Source: JALZAA01 sp035316025
GTDB lineage: Bacteria > Actinomycetota > Acidimicrobiia > IMCC26256 > JACDBD01
Direction: 5' to 3'
NCBI GenBank assembly: GCA_035316025.1
Contig: DATFXL010000070.1
Location: forward strand, 1 to 64,000
Length of the DNA stretch: 64,000 nucleotides
Each line of letters begins with the position of its first letter. The stretch's first letter is position 1. The notes below the pieces were generated by a model. That model did not search any database. It was not told the origin of the DNA and worked only from the letters and a program-made list of their open reading frames with translations. Shown here in pieces: positions 35,422-44,091 of the stretch. The position numbers and the translations under genes are program-made.

Positions 35422-36210
35422 ATGAGCACCGCGAAGTCGACCGCGCTGGTGACGGGCGCATCGTCGGGAATCGGCGAAGAGTTCGCGCGCGCCCTCGCCG
35501 CCCGCGGCGACGACCTGGTGGTCGTCGCACGCGACGTGGCCCGGTGCGACGGGCTCGCCGAGCGGCTCGAGATGCAGCACGGCGTGGGCGTCGAGGTCCT
35601 GCCGGCCGACCTGACGACGAAGAAGGGAAGAGCGGCCGTCGAGGCGAGGCTCGAGTCCACCGAGCCGGCAATCGATCTCTTGGTGAACAACGCCGGAATG
35701 GGCACCTACGGCAGGTTCGCAGAGTTGCCCCGCGACTCAGAGGAGCGGGAGATTCGCCTGAACGTCCTGGCGGTCGTGCAGCTGTCGCACGCTGCGCTGG
35801 CCGGGATGATCGAGCGCGGGAGCGGCGGCATCATCAACGTGTCGTCGCTCGCCGGCTACCAACCGACGCCGCTGAATGCCACGTACGGCGGCACGAAAGC
35901 GTTCGTCACCAGCTTCAGCCAGGCGCTCCACGAAGAGCTGCGTGGGACGGGCGTGAAGGTGATGGTGCTGTGCCCCGGGTTCACACGCACTGAGTTCCAG
36001 GACCGCGCCGGGTTCGACTCAGGTGTCGTGCCCAGCTTCCTGTGGCAGACGCCGCAGCCGGTGGTCGCGGCGGCGCTGCACGCGTACGAGCAGGGACGCG
36101 CGGTGTGCATTCCCGGCGCGCTCAACCAGGCCGGCGCCGTCTTCTCGCGCGCTTTGCCCGCGGGCATCACCCGGCGGATCGCCGGCGCGGTCCTCCCACG
36201 CGTGGAGTGA
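35422..36210 (+). CDS. SDR-family oxidoreductase, DltE-like
   Basis: The 262-residue short-chain dehydrogenase has TGASSGIG, NNAGMGTYG, the NVSSLAGY serine and a catalytic YGGTK. It resembles the YqjQ/DltE-like group of uncertain substrate. The ATG at 35422 is preferred over one at 35407 because GGGAGGTG (35409-35416) is placed correctly for it. It sits between thrC and the ApgM-like gene but has no obvious step in threonine synthesis. A strong hairpin follows its stop. Confidence 0.87.
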   Translation: MSTAKSTALVTGASSGIGEEFARALAARGDDLVVVARDVARCDGLAERLEMQHGVGVEVLPADLTTKKGRAAVEARLESTEPAIDLLVNNAGMGTYGRFAELPRDSEEREIRLNVLAVVQLSHAALAGMIERGSGGIINVSSLAGYQPTPLNATYGGTKAFVTSFSQALHEELRGTGVKVMVLCPGFTRTEFQDRAGFDSGVVPSFLWQTPQPVVAAALHAYEQGRAVCIPGALNQAGAVFSRALPAGITRRIAGAVLPRVE

Positions 36211-36215
36211 ACGTT

Positions 36216-36230
36216 CCCGCGCTACGCGGG
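36216..36230 (+). terminator. Hairpin after the thrC-SDR segment
   Basis: Perfect arms CCCGCG (36216-36221) and CGCGGG (36225-36230) with a CTA loop begin five bases after the SDR stop codon. It lies upstream of a -10 box for the next gene, so it probably marks the end of the argS-to-SDR transcript. Confidence 0.5.
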
Positions 36231-36349
36231 ATCGATGCGCTGGAGACCGTCTCACAGCAGCGAACGTGGGGGACTGCCGCGCGCTGGTCATCGTGGCGGG
36301 GACGCTATCCGGACAGGATGCGAAGAGGGCCGCGCCTACCCTTGGCCGC

Positions 36350-37522
36350 ATGAAGTACGTCGTGCTCGTTCCCGACGGTTGCGCGGACGAGCCTCTCGCC
36401 GAGCTCGGCGGGCGAACCCCGCTCGAGGCGGCAGCGATGCCGGCGCTCGGACGTCTTGCCGCGCGCAGCGAAGTCGGGCGAGCAGCCGTGATTCCCGAGG
36501 GTCTCCCGCCGGGAAGCGACGTGGGGAACATGGCGATCCTCGGCTACGACCCGGCGCGCTTCCACACCGGACGCGCGCCGATCGAGGCGGCCGCGATGGG
36601 CGTCGAGCTCGGGCCCGACGACGTCGCGTTCCGCTGCAACCTCGTCACCCTCGACGACGCCACTCCGGCGACCATGATCGACTTCGCCGCCGGTCATCCG
36701 ACGAGTGACCAGAGCGCGCCGATCATCGCGGCGCTGGACGCGACGTTGGGTTCGGGGCGTGACGGCGTCCGGTTCTATCCGGGTGTCGAATACCGACACC
36801 TGTGCGTCGTTCCACGTGAGCTGGGCGACGCCACCTGTGTTCCACCGCACGACCTCACCGGGAAGCCCGCCGTGTTCCCGGTCGGCGCAGCCGCGGAGAA
36901 GCTCATGGCGCTCATGGACGCGTCCAAGCCCATCGTCGCCGAGCAGGCTGCGAAGGTCGGCTCGGTCGCGACGCAGATCTGGTTGTGGGGTCAGGGTGTG
37001 CGACCCGAGCTGCCGGCGTTCGCACCCCGCTACGGGGTGGAGGGAAGGTTGTCATCGGCCGTGGATCTCGTGCGCGGCCTCGGCGCGCTCACCGAGCTCG
37101 AGGTCCTCGACGTGCCGGGTGCCACTGCGGGATTCGACAACGACTACGGCGCGCAACGCGACGCGGCACTGCGGTCGCTCGGGGACCGCGACCTCTTCCT
37201 CCTCCACGTCGAGGCGACCGACGAAGCCGCACACCAGGGCGACGTAGGTGAGAAGGTCCTGGCGCTCGAGCGATGGGACCGCGACGTGATCGGACCGCTG
37301 GTCCGGGCGCTCGACGAGTCGGGGACCGAGTACCGGCTCCTCGTGATGCCGGACCATGCGACGCCGTGCGCGATCAAGACCCACACTTCCGACCCGGTCC
37401 CGTACCTGCTGTTCGACTCGACCCGGGACGCCCCCGGCGGGGAGTACACCGAACGCGCCGTCGCCGGCGCAGACCCGGTCGTCGCGCATACGCTCATGCG
37501 CCGCTTGCTGGCCACGGACTGA
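36350..37522 (+). CDS. apgM: ApgM-like phosphoglycerate mutase, candidate homoserine kinase
   Basis: The 390-residue protein belongs to the alkaline phosphatase superfamily (archaeal-type 2,3-bisphosphoglycerate-independent phosphoglycerate mutase). VLVPDGCADEP holds a metal aspartate, GSDVGNMAILGYDP the phosphoserine Ser56, and HVEATDEAAHQGD and MPDHATPCAIKTHTSDPVP the later metal ligands. A subgroup (TIGR02535) is described as proposed homoserine kinase and occurs with hom and thrC in genomes without thrB. Here it fills the slot that thrB occupies between thrC and rho in related Actinobacteria. TACCCT (36337-36342) lies seven bases before the ATG. Glycolytic mutase remains the alternative. 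Confidence 0.82.
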   Translation: MKYVVLVPDGCADEPLAELGGRTPLEAAAMPALGRLAARSEVGRAAVIPEGLPPGSDVGNMAILGYDPARFHTGRAPIEAAAMGVELGPDDVAFRCNLVTLDDATPATMIDFAAGHPTSDQSAPIIAALDATLGSGRDGVRFYPGVEYRHLCVVPRELGDATCVPPHDLTGKPAVFPVGAAAEKLMALMDASKPIVAEQAAKVGSVATQIWLWGQGVRPELPAFAPRYGVEGRLSSAVDLVRGLGALTELEVLDVPGATAGFDNDYGAQRDAALRSLGDRDLFLLHVEATDEAAHQGDVGEKVLALERWDRDVIGPLVRALDESGTEYRLLVMPDHATPCAIKTHTSDPVPYLLFDSTRDAPGGEYTERAVAGADPVVAHTLMRRLLATD

Positions 37523-37819
37523 CCCGCCGGAATACACGCTGATACTTGCGGGTTGACAACGGGGACGCTAAGTTCTTCGTACCGGTTCGGTGATCCCCGG
37601 AGACGTTTCGGTCCCGAATCCCGTCCCGGCATCCGTCGCACCCCACCCGGGGCCTGTTCCCGCGTGAGGCGGCACCGGTTCGTCCCGTTGTGATCAGCGG
37701 GCCGGCATTGTCACTGGTTTCTTCCGATGGACCAGAGCCCTGAGGAGTTCTGAGTCGAGTGCGAACCCCGCGCGCAATGCCAGGACGACTGCTACCACCA
37801 GCACGAGGAGTTTCCCCCC
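37523..37819 (+). promoter_or_regulatory. rho 5' region: promoter and leader with small ORFs
   Basis: This 297-base gap holds a likely promoter, TTGCGG (37546-37551), a 17-bp spacer and TAAGTT (37569-37574); TTGACA at 37553-37558 is a competing -35. The transcript would have a leader of about 240 nt. Within it an eight-codon ATG ORF (37726-37752) and a 22-codon GTG ORF (37759-37827) occur; the second overlaps the rho start by eight bases. Long leaders suit autogenous control of rho. GAGGAG (37805-37810) serves rho itself. Confidence 0.5.
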
Positions 37820-39544
37820 ATGAGTGACCAAGGGCTCGACCGATCGGTCCTCGACGGAAAGGACCGCGAGGAGCTCCATCAGATCGCGGGCGCGATGGGC
37901 GTCCAGGCGCCGACACGCATGAAGAAGGCCGACCTCATCGACGCCATCCTCGGCGCTTCCGGCGACGGCAACGCCCCCGCCGGTGACATTTCCGCCGCCT
38001 CCGGCGGTTCCGACGGAGGCGACCGTCCGAAGCGGGTCCGGTCCCGCCGCACGTCAGAGAGCGACGACCCGATGGACGCGCTCGCCGCCGAAGAGGAGGC
38101 GATCGCGGCGGCGGGGGACGGTGCCGACATCCCTGCCGAGCCGCGCCCGGTCTCGCGACCCGAAGGAAGGGCGAACGCATCCGGAAGGGCCGCACGGACC
38201 GCCCGCGGCTCGGACACTTCCGCGAGTGCGACGACCACGACAGAGGCGCGAGCCGAGCCCCAGGGAGGCGACGGCGACGGCAGCGGTACTCGCACGGCCC
38301 CGCGCATCGAGGCCGAGGACGAGCGCCAGTCGTACGGCGAGGGCAATCGCCGTCGCCGCCGGCGCCGCGGTCGCGATCGCCAGCAGGACGGTGAGCCGCG
38401 CGAGTTCCAGGGCGAGCCGGTCGAGACGCAGGGTCTGCTCGACCTGCGGGACGAGGGCTACGGGTTCCTTCGGGCGACGAGCTACCTCCCCGGGCCCAAG
38501 GACGTCTACGTGTCGGCGTCGCAGGTCCGCCGCTTTGCCCTCCGCAAGGGCGACTACCTCAACGGCTACGCGCGACCGCAGGCGAGCAACGAGAAGTACC
38601 CGGCGCTGTTGCGCGTCGACGAGGTCAACGGCCTCCCGACCGAAGCCGCACGCGATCGATCGAAGTTCGAGGACCTCACCCCGCTGTTCCCCGACTCGAA
38701 GCTCCGCCTCGAAATGGGGGACGACCCCTCCAACATCACCGGGCGGATCGTCGATCTCATCTCGCCGATCGGAAAGGGTCAGCGCGGCCTGATCGTCTCG
38801 CCGCCCAAGGCGGGGAAGACCACGATCCTGAAGCAAATCGTGTACTCGGTCGAACGCAACAACCCCGAGGTGCACCTCATGGTGCTGCTCGTCGACGAGC
38901 GCCCCGAAGAGGTCACCGACATGCGCCGGCACGTCAAGAACGGCGAGGTCGTCGCGAGCACCTTCGACCGGCCGTCCGACGAGCACACACAGGTCGCCGA
39001 GCTCACGATCGAGCGAGCCAAGCGGCTGGTCGAGATGGGCAAGGACGTCGTGATCATCCTCGACGGGATCACGCGCCTCGCCCGCGCCTACAACCTCTCG
39101 GCGCCGGCGTCGGGCCGCATCCTGTCGGGTGGCGTGGACTCCACGGCGCTCTACCCGCCGAAGCGGTTCTTCGGCGCGGCCCGCAACATCGAGGAGGGTG
39201 GCTCGCTCACGATCGTGGCGACGGCGCTCATCGAGACGGGCAGCCGCATGGACGAGGTGATCTTCGAGGAGTTCAAGGGCACTGGGAACATGGAGCTACG
39301 GCTCGACCGGCGGCTGTCCGAGCGGCGGATCTACCCGTCGATCGACGTCGAGGCGTCGAGCACCCGCCACGAGGAGCTTCTCTTCGACCGCAACCAGCTT
39401 CAGCAGGTGTGGAAGCTGCGCCGGGTTCTGAACGCCCTCGAGGAGGGGAAGGGTCTGGAGCTGCTGATCGACAAGATCCGCACGACCAAGAGCAACGACG
39501 AGTTCCTCGCCGAGATCGCCAAGGCGCCCACGCCCGGCTCATAG
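37820..39544 (+). CDS. rho: Transcription termination factor Rho
   Basis: The 574-residue hexameric RNA helicase has a Rho_N helical domain (residues 1-45, [25 protein letters not shown]), a long low-complexity Asp/Arg/Ser/Gly insert (about 50-200) typical of Actinobacteria, the RNA-binding cold-shock-like domain ([21 protein letters not shown]), and the ATPase core with Walker A PPKAGKTT, Walker B region [15 protein letters not shown] and Q-loop/R-loop elements. It stands before rpmE, as in Mycobacterium and Streptomyces. Confidence 0.96.
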   Translation: MSDQGLDRSVLDGKDREELHQIAGAMGVQAPTRMKKADLIDAILGASGDGNAPAGDISAASGGSDGGDRPKRVRSRRTSESDDPMDALAAEEEAIAAAGDGADIPAEPRPVSRPEGRANASGRAARTARGSDTSASATTTTEARAEPQGGDGDGSGTRTAPRIEAEDERQSYGEGNRRRRRRRGRDRQQDGEPREFQGEPVETQGLLDLRDEGYGFLRATSYLPGPKDVYVSASQVRRFALRKGDYLNGYARPQASNEKYPALLRVDEVNGLPTEAARDRSKFEDLTPLFPDSKLRLEMGDDPSNITGRIVDLISPIGKGQRGLIVSPPKAGKTTILKQIVYSVERNNPEVHLMVLLVDERPEEVTDMRRHVKNGEVVASTFDRPSDEHTQVAELTIERAKRLVEMGKDVVIILDGITRLARAYNLSAPASGRILSGGVDSTALYPPKRFFGAARNIEEGGSLTIVATALIETGSRMDEVIFEEFKGTGNMELRLDRRLSERRIYPSIDVEASSTRHEELLFDRNQLQQVWKLRRVLNALEEGKGLELLIDKIRTTKSNDEFLAEIAKAPTPGS

Positions 39545-39709
39545 GCATGCGCACGGGGTGCGGCTCGCGCTCAGCGTGACGCCCGAGAAATCGTCTCCTC
39601 TTTCGCTGGGCAGAGGCGTCGTCGACAACCCCTCGGGGCCGCCCCTCGAACCCAGCGATCCCACTGGCCGGCGCCATTCGGGTCGGCACGCAACTAGATT
39701 GGGAGCATC

Positions 39710-39928
39710 ATGAAGACTGATATCCACCCCGATTACGTCGAGTGCTCGGTGCGTTGCTCGTGCGGCAACACGTTCACGACGCGTTCGACCGTCCCTGAGC
39801 TCCGGGTCGAGCTGTGCTCGGAGTGTCATCCCTTCTACACGGGCAAGCAGAAGCTCGTGGATACCGGCGGCCGCGTCGAGCGGTTCCAGCGCCGGTACGC
39901 GAAGCAGGGCGGCAAGGCCAAGGCTTGA
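39710..39928 (+). CDS. rpmE: 50S ribosomal protein L31, zinc-binding form
   Basis: The 72-residue protein keeps Cys16, Cys18, Cys36 and Cys39 (VRCSCGN and [11 protein letters not shown]), so it is the zinc-containing C+ form rather than the zinc-free paralogue. GGGAG lies just before the ATG. Its TGA overlaps the yqhQ ATG by one base. The 165 bases between rho and rpmE contain no recognisable gene. Confidence 0.95.
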   Translation: MKTDIHPDYVECSVRCSCGNTFTTRSTVPELRVELCSECHPFYTGKQKLVDTGGRVERFQRRYAKQGGKAKA

Positions 39929-40866
39929 TGGCCCGACGGCCCGAGCCCCGCTACATGGGCGGCCAGGCCGTCATGGAAGGCGTGATGATGCGCGGCGCCA
40001 ACAGCTGGGCCGTCGCCGTGCGAACGCCGGAAGGTGACATCGAGCTCGAGACGCAGGACGTGCCGCGCTGGTCGGAGCGTTACTCGCGCATCCCGTTGGT
40101 GCGAGGCGTCATGGCGCTCGCCGAGTCCCTCACGCTCGGGTTCAAGGCGCTGGCGTGGTCGGCGAACCGGCAGGTCCCCGAGGAGGAGCGCCTCTCGAAA
40201 GGCGCGATCGGCGGCACGATCGCCATCGCACTGGCGGTCTTCACCGGTCTGTTCATCCTGCTGCCCGCCTTCGGCGCCCGCGGCCTCGATCGTTGGGTTC
40301 CCCTCGAGGGCTTCTGGCTCCACGCGGCCGAGGGCGCGCTCCGGCTCGGGCTGTTCATCGGCTACCTGCTGCTCATCGGGCGCTTACGCGACGTGAAGCG
40401 CGTGTTCCAGTACCACGGCGCCGAGCACAAGGCGATCGCGGCATACGAGAACGGCGTGGAGGTTTCGCCGGAGTCGGCGCAGCGGTTCACGACCGAGCAC
40501 GTCCGCTGCGGGACGAACTTCCTGCTGACAGTGTTCGTGATCACGATCGTCGTCTACGCGTTCGTGGGCCGTCCCGACTGGCCGTTGCTCATCGCGTCGC
40601 GGGTGTTGTTGATCCCCTTGATCGCCGGGATCGCCTACGAGGTGATCCGCTTCGCGGCCCGGCACATGGACTCACGCGTCGTCCGGATCCTGATGCGTCC
40701 CGGTCTCGCTCTCCAGCAGCTGACGACACGCGAGCCCACCCTCGACCAGCTCGAGGTGGCGATTGCCTCGCTCCGGGCTGTGATGACCGCCGAGCAGCTC
40801 GCCGAGGTCCAGGCCCGGCCGCCCGCTCCGGCGGCGGCGCCCCGTCCCGCGCTCGGCACTGCCTGA
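39928..40866 (+). CDS. DUF1385 (YqhQ-like) membrane protein
   Basis: The 312-residue protein matches the DUF1385/YqhQ family: N-terminal GGQAVMEGVMMRG, four to five membrane helices (about 95-120, 130-150, 195-215 and 220-240) and the conserved QYHGAEHKAIAAYE and HVRCGTNFLL motifs with His, Glu and Cys suggestive of metal binding. The function is not established. It sits directly after rpmE, where Actinobacteria normally continue with prfA; here a TetR/oxidoreductase insert intervenes. Confidence 0.85.
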   Translation: MARRPEPRYMGGQAVMEGVMMRGANSWAVAVRTPEGDIELETQDVPRWSERYSRIPLVRGVMALAESLTLGFKALAWSANRQVPEEERLSKGAIGGTIAIALAVFTGLFILLPAFGARGLDRWVPLEGFWLHAAEGALRLGLFIGYLLLIGRLRDVKRVFQYHGAEHKAIAAYENGVEVSPESAQRFTTEHVRCGTNFLLTVFVITIVVYAFVGRPDWPLLIASRVLLIPLIAGIAYEVIRFAARHMDSRVVRILMRPGLALQQLTTREPTLDQLEVAIASLRAVMTAEQLAEVQARPPAPAAAPRPALGTA

Positions 40867-40880
40867 CCGGCCCCCGCCGG
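40867..40880 (+). terminator. Hairpin after the DUF1385 gene
   Basis: CCGGC (40867-40871) and GCCGG (40876-40880) flank a four-base loop immediately after the stop codon. A second small stem, AGGGAT (40903-40908) and ATCCCT (40915-40920), overlaps the stop of the converging tetR gene. Together they may separate the two converging transcripts. Confidence 0.4.
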
Positions 40881-40912
40881 ACCAGTCACGGAGTGCGCGA
40901 AGAGGGATCTCG

Positions 40913-41515
40913 TCATCCCTTCACCCAGGCGCGAGTGCCGGCGCGCGCCGCCGCCGTCGCCAGGCCGACGAACTCCTCGTCACGCGCGGGGTCGCCGAAC
41001 TCGAGCCAGTTCAGGACCGCGACGACGAGCTCGTCGACGAGCGTGTGGGCGGCCCATTCGTACAGGTCGGGCTGGACCTGTCCAGCGAGGAGGGCGCGGG
41101 ACGCATCGACGGACCGTTCCCGGAGCTCTCGTGCGTAGTCGGCGAACTGCGGCTCGCGCGCCGCGTGACGCCACAGGAGCTGGAACCCGTCGGGATCCTC
41201 ACGTGCGACCGTGAGCAACGAGCGCGCGCCGACACCGCCTTCGCCCTTCGAGTAGCCGACCACGAACTCCTCGGCGAGACGATCGAACACCTGCTGGAGC
41301 ACGGCCCGGTACAGCTCTTCCTTCCCGGCGAAGTGCCGGTAGACGATGAGCTTGGTGATGCCCGACGCGGCGGCGATGTCCTCCATGGACGTCGCCGCGT
41401 ACCCGGCCCGGGCGAAGGCGCGGCCGGCGCCCCGGAGGATCGTCTCCTGGCGGGCGGCGCGGGGCAGAGGGCCGGTGCGGGCGGGGTCGACGACGGTGGG
41501 GTCGGCACTTGCCAT
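40913..41515 (-). CDS. TetR-family regulator of the diiron/LLM cassette
   Basis: The 200-residue protein has a TetR DNA-binding domain (ETILRGAGRAFARAGYAATSMEDIAAASGITKLIVYRHFAGKEELY, helix-turn-helix about residues 40-60) and a helical C-terminal domain. The ATG at 41515 is chosen over the one at 41527 because the latter lies inside the operator and just one base after the -10 box TATACT. It is divergent from the diiron gene with a 54-bp gap that contains the operator, so it very likely represses both units. Confidence 0.88.
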   Translation of the reverse strand: MASADPTVVDPARTGPLPRAARQETILRGAGRAFARAGYAATSMEDIAAASGITKLIVYRHFAGKEELYRAVLQQVFDRLAEEFVVGYSKGEGGVGARSLLTVAREDPDGFQLLWRHAAREPQFADYARELRERSVDASRALLAGQVQPDLYEWAAHTLVDELVVAVLNWLEFGDPARDEEFVGLATAAARAGTRAWVKG

Positions 41516-41556
41516 AGGTATACTCATGAGTATACCCTTGCGTGTGTACCGGTCAA
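41509..41556. promoter_or_regulatory. Divergent promoters around a perfect 20-bp palindromic operator
   Basis: GGTATACTCATGAGTATACC (41517-41536) is a perfect palindrome. On the minus strand TTGACC (41556-41551), a 16-bp spacer and TATACT (41534-41529) form the tetR promoter. On the plus strand TTGCCA (41509-41514) with TACCCT (41533-41538, 18-bp spacer) or TATACC (41531-41536) serves the diiron gene. The palindrome overlaps both -10 boxes, so one bound repressor would close both promoters. Confidence 0.8.
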
Positions 41557-41569
41557 CGGAGGGTGACGC

Positions 41570-42670
41570 ATGAACCTCCAGCTGGAATGGACGGAGGACG
41601 AGCTCCTCGCCACGGACGACGTCGCCGAGCCGCTCGTGGTCGGCGGCGTCCGCTGTCACGGCGGATTCGACGACGGCGGCGCGTACCACTCGCCTCGCAC
41701 GCGGCACCGCGTGCCGGCCATCGACGAGTGGCAGGAGCACCATGCGGCGACCTTCGGCACCGACCTGATCGACGTGCCGGTGTCGACGTGGCCCGAGACG
41801 TACCCGAACGTCGAGCAGGCGAAGTTCCTGATCCGTGAGGGAGTACCGGGCCCCATCATCACGACGCTGACGCGCATCGGCACGGTCGAGGGCTTCGGGG
41901 CGATGATCCGCCATGCCAACGTCGGAGATCCGCAGCGCCACTTCGACGAGAGCGTCGCCGGGACAGCGACGTCGCACCTCCACCGGGGGCTCTTCGAGGC
42001 GCATGCGCGCGACGAGGCCGGGTTCGACGAAGAAGCCGGCCACAAGCAGATGTGGTTCGCGGCCCGCGACGTCGCCTTCGACAACCCCGTCACCGAGGAC
42101 GAGACAGCGCGGATGCTCGAGCGCATGGGCATCGGCGGTGGTGGGAGCGCGGCTCCCGATCCGCAGCGCATCCGCCGACAGATGGAGGAGGCGCGCGTCT
42201 TCGCCGACCTGGACCTCGACTTCGAGATGCTCGTCCAGCGGATGATCAACATCCTCCTGATCGAGATCTCCGCGTTCCATACCTTCGCGTGGGCCGAGTC
42301 CGTGCTGTCCGACACGGATCTGGTCGACGGCGACGGCGACGCCGCCCGCTTGGTGTCGTACATCCGTCAAGACGAGACTCCACACGTCGAGTACCTGAAG
42401 ACGGCACTCACCGAGATGCGAGACCGGTCCTTCGTCGGCGACTCGGGGCGGAAGTACCCCGGCACCGAGGTCGTCGGCAGCCTCTGGGAACGGGGCCTGG
42501 CCGACTCCCTCGGTCCCCGCCGCGAGCAGAACCTGGCCCTGACCCTGCGCGAGGTCGAGCACGCGCTCGATCGGAACCCGCGGCGTGCCGTCCTTCTCGA
42601 GGAATTCCACGCCCACGGCACCATCCGTCCGGCCGACGACGGCGCGTTCGTCGCCGCGAACACCTACTGA
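41570..42670 (+). CDS. Putative diiron (ferritin-like) oxygenase
   Basis: I do not recognise a named family for this 366-residue soluble protein. The mainly helical sequence has two ExxH motifs, E155-A-G-H158 and E269-T-P-H272, and a central helix with E232 and H237 (EISAFH), the layout of carboxylate-bridged diiron proteins such as ferritin-like oxygenases and AurF-type N-oxygenases. A further glutamate for the first helix cannot be assigned with confidence. GGAGGG precedes the ATG. The next gene, a flavin-dependent oxidoreductase, starts eight bases after its stop, so the two probably act on one substrate under TetR control. Confidence 0.65.
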   Translation: MNLQLEWTEDELLATDDVAEPLVVGGVRCHGGFDDGGAYHSPRTRHRVPAIDEWQEHHAATFGTDLIDVPVSTWPETYPNVEQAKFLIREGVPGPIITTLTRIGTVEGFGAMIRHANVGDPQRHFDESVAGTATSHLHRGLFEAHARDEAGFDEEAGHKQMWFAARDVAFDNPVTEDETARMLERMGIGGGGSAAPDPQRIRRQMEEARVFADLDLDFEMLVQRMINILLIEISAFHTFAWAESVLSDTDLVDGDGDAARLVSYIRQDETPHVEYLKTALTEMRDRSFVGDSGRKYPGTEVVGSLWERGLADSLGPRREQNLALTLREVEHALDRNPRRAVLLEEFHAHGTIRPADDGAFVAANTY

Positions 42671-42678
42671 GGATCACC

Positions 42679-44046
42679 ATGAAGTTCGGGCTGTTCTACG
42701 AGCACCAGCTTCCCCGCCCCTGGGAAGAGAACTCCGAGTACACGCTGCTGCAGAACGCGCTCGAGCAGTGCGAGCTCGCCGACAAGCTCGGCATCCACAC
42801 CTGCTGGGAGGTCGAGCACCACTTCCTCGAGGAATACAGCCACTCGAGCGCGCCCGAGGTCTTCCTCGCCGCCGTGTCGCAGCGCACCGAGCACATGCGG
42901 CTCGGGCACGGCATCGTGCAGAGTCCGCCGCCGTTCAACCACCCCGCCCGCGTCGCCGAGCGCATCTCGACGCTCGACCTCGTCTCGGGCGGGCGCGTCG
43001 ACTTCGGCACGGGAGAGTCGTCGTCCGAAGCCGAGCTCGGCGGCTTCCTCATCGACCCGATCGAGAAGCGCGAGATGTGGGAGGAGGGCCTGCGCGTCGC
43101 GACGCGGTGTATGACCGAGGAGCCATTCACCGGTCACCACGGCAAGTACGTCACGATGCCGCCGCGCAACGTCGTCCCCAAGCCCCGGCAGAAGCCCCAT
43201 CCGCCGGTCTGGGTCGCGTGCAGCCGGCGCGACACGATCCACCTCGCGGCGCAGAAGGGGATCGGCGCCCTGACGTTCGCGTTCATCGACCCTGAGGACG
43301 CCCGCCACTGGGTCGGCGACTACTACGGAACGCTCGAGCGCGACGGCGTGCCGATCGGCGACGCCGTCAATCCGAACCTGGCCTGCGTGACGACGTTCAT
43401 GTGCCATCCCGACGAGGACGAGGCCATGCAGCGCGGCCTGGAGGGCGCCAACTTCTTCGGCTACTCGCTCGCGCACTACTACGTCTTCGGCCGCCACCAA
43501 CCCGGCGTCAGCGACGTGTGGGCCGAGTACCAGCGGCAACGGGGGGAGCAGGGCTTCGATCCCAGCGCCGTCCAAGCGGCGGCCGCGAACTCCGACCGGC
43601 TCGGTGCCAAGGTCGTGGAAGGCGGGCTGGGCGGCCTGCGGGGCGCCGTCGGCACTCCCGACCAGATCCGCGAGTTCCTCCTCCGCTACGAGGAGTGCGG
43701 CGTCGACCAGGTCATCTTCGTGAGCCAGTCGGGCAAGAACCGCCACGAGCACATCATGGAGAGCCTGGAGCTGTTCGGGCGGGAGGTGCTCCCCGAATTC
43801 CTCGTGCGAGACGAACGAGCGGTGAAGGACAAGCAGAAGCGCCTGGAGCCCGTCATCGACCAGGTCATGGCGCGCAAACCGGCCGAGGACCACCCGCCGC
43901 TGCCGACCGACGACTACGCCTTTCCGGCCATCCCCCGTGCCATCGCCGACCGGTCCGGCTCCGACGACTTCCACAAGTTCCTCGACCAGGTCGCCGAGGA
44001 CACCGCGCAGGGCGACAACTCCGTCATCGAGAACGCGCTGCGCTGA
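42679..44046 (+). CDS. LLM-class flavin-dependent oxidoreductase
   Basis: The 455-residue protein is a luciferase-like (bacterial luciferase family) TIM barrel: MKFGLFYEHQLPRPW, LGIHTCWEVEHHF, the LGHGIVQSPPPFNHPARVAERISTLD region (here cut as LGHGIVQSP and HPARVAERI), SGGRVDFGTGESSSEAEL and a late GTPDQIREFLLRYEECGVDQVIF. Members use reduced FMN or F420; the flavin used is not readable. A 90-residue C-terminal extension beyond the barrel is longer than usual. It follows the diiron gene at eight bases and is followed by prfA. Confidence 0.88.
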   Translation: MKFGLFYEHQLPRPWEENSEYTLLQNALEQCELADKLGIHTCWEVEHHFLEEYSHSSAPEVFLAAVSQRTEHMRLGHGIVQSPPPFNHPARVAERISTLDLVSGGRVDFGTGESSSEAELGGFLIDPIEKREMWEEGLRVATRCMTEEPFTGHHGKYVTMPPRNVVPKPRQKPHPPVWVACSRRDTIHLAAQKGIGALTFAFIDPEDARHWVGDYYGTLERDGVPIGDAVNPNLACVTTFMCHPDEDEAMQRGLEGANFFGYSLAHYYVFGRHQPGVSDVWAEYQRQRGEQGFDPSAVQAAAANSDRLGAKVVEGGLGGLRGAVGTPDQIREFLLRYEECGVDQVIFVSQSGKNRHEHIMESLELFGREVLPEFLVRDERAVKDKQKRLEPVIDQVMARKPAEDHPPLPTDDYAFPAIPRAIADRSGSDDFHKFLDQVAEDTAQGDNSVIENALR

Positions 44047-44091
44047 CGCAGCACCACGGCGTGACGACGTCACGCCGGTACCCTGAACGAA

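Noticed and set aside
41513..41527. ATG at 41527 as the tetR start
   Set aside because: It lies inside the operator and one base after the -10 box TATACT, so it is upstream of any plausible transcript start; ATG at 41515 is used.
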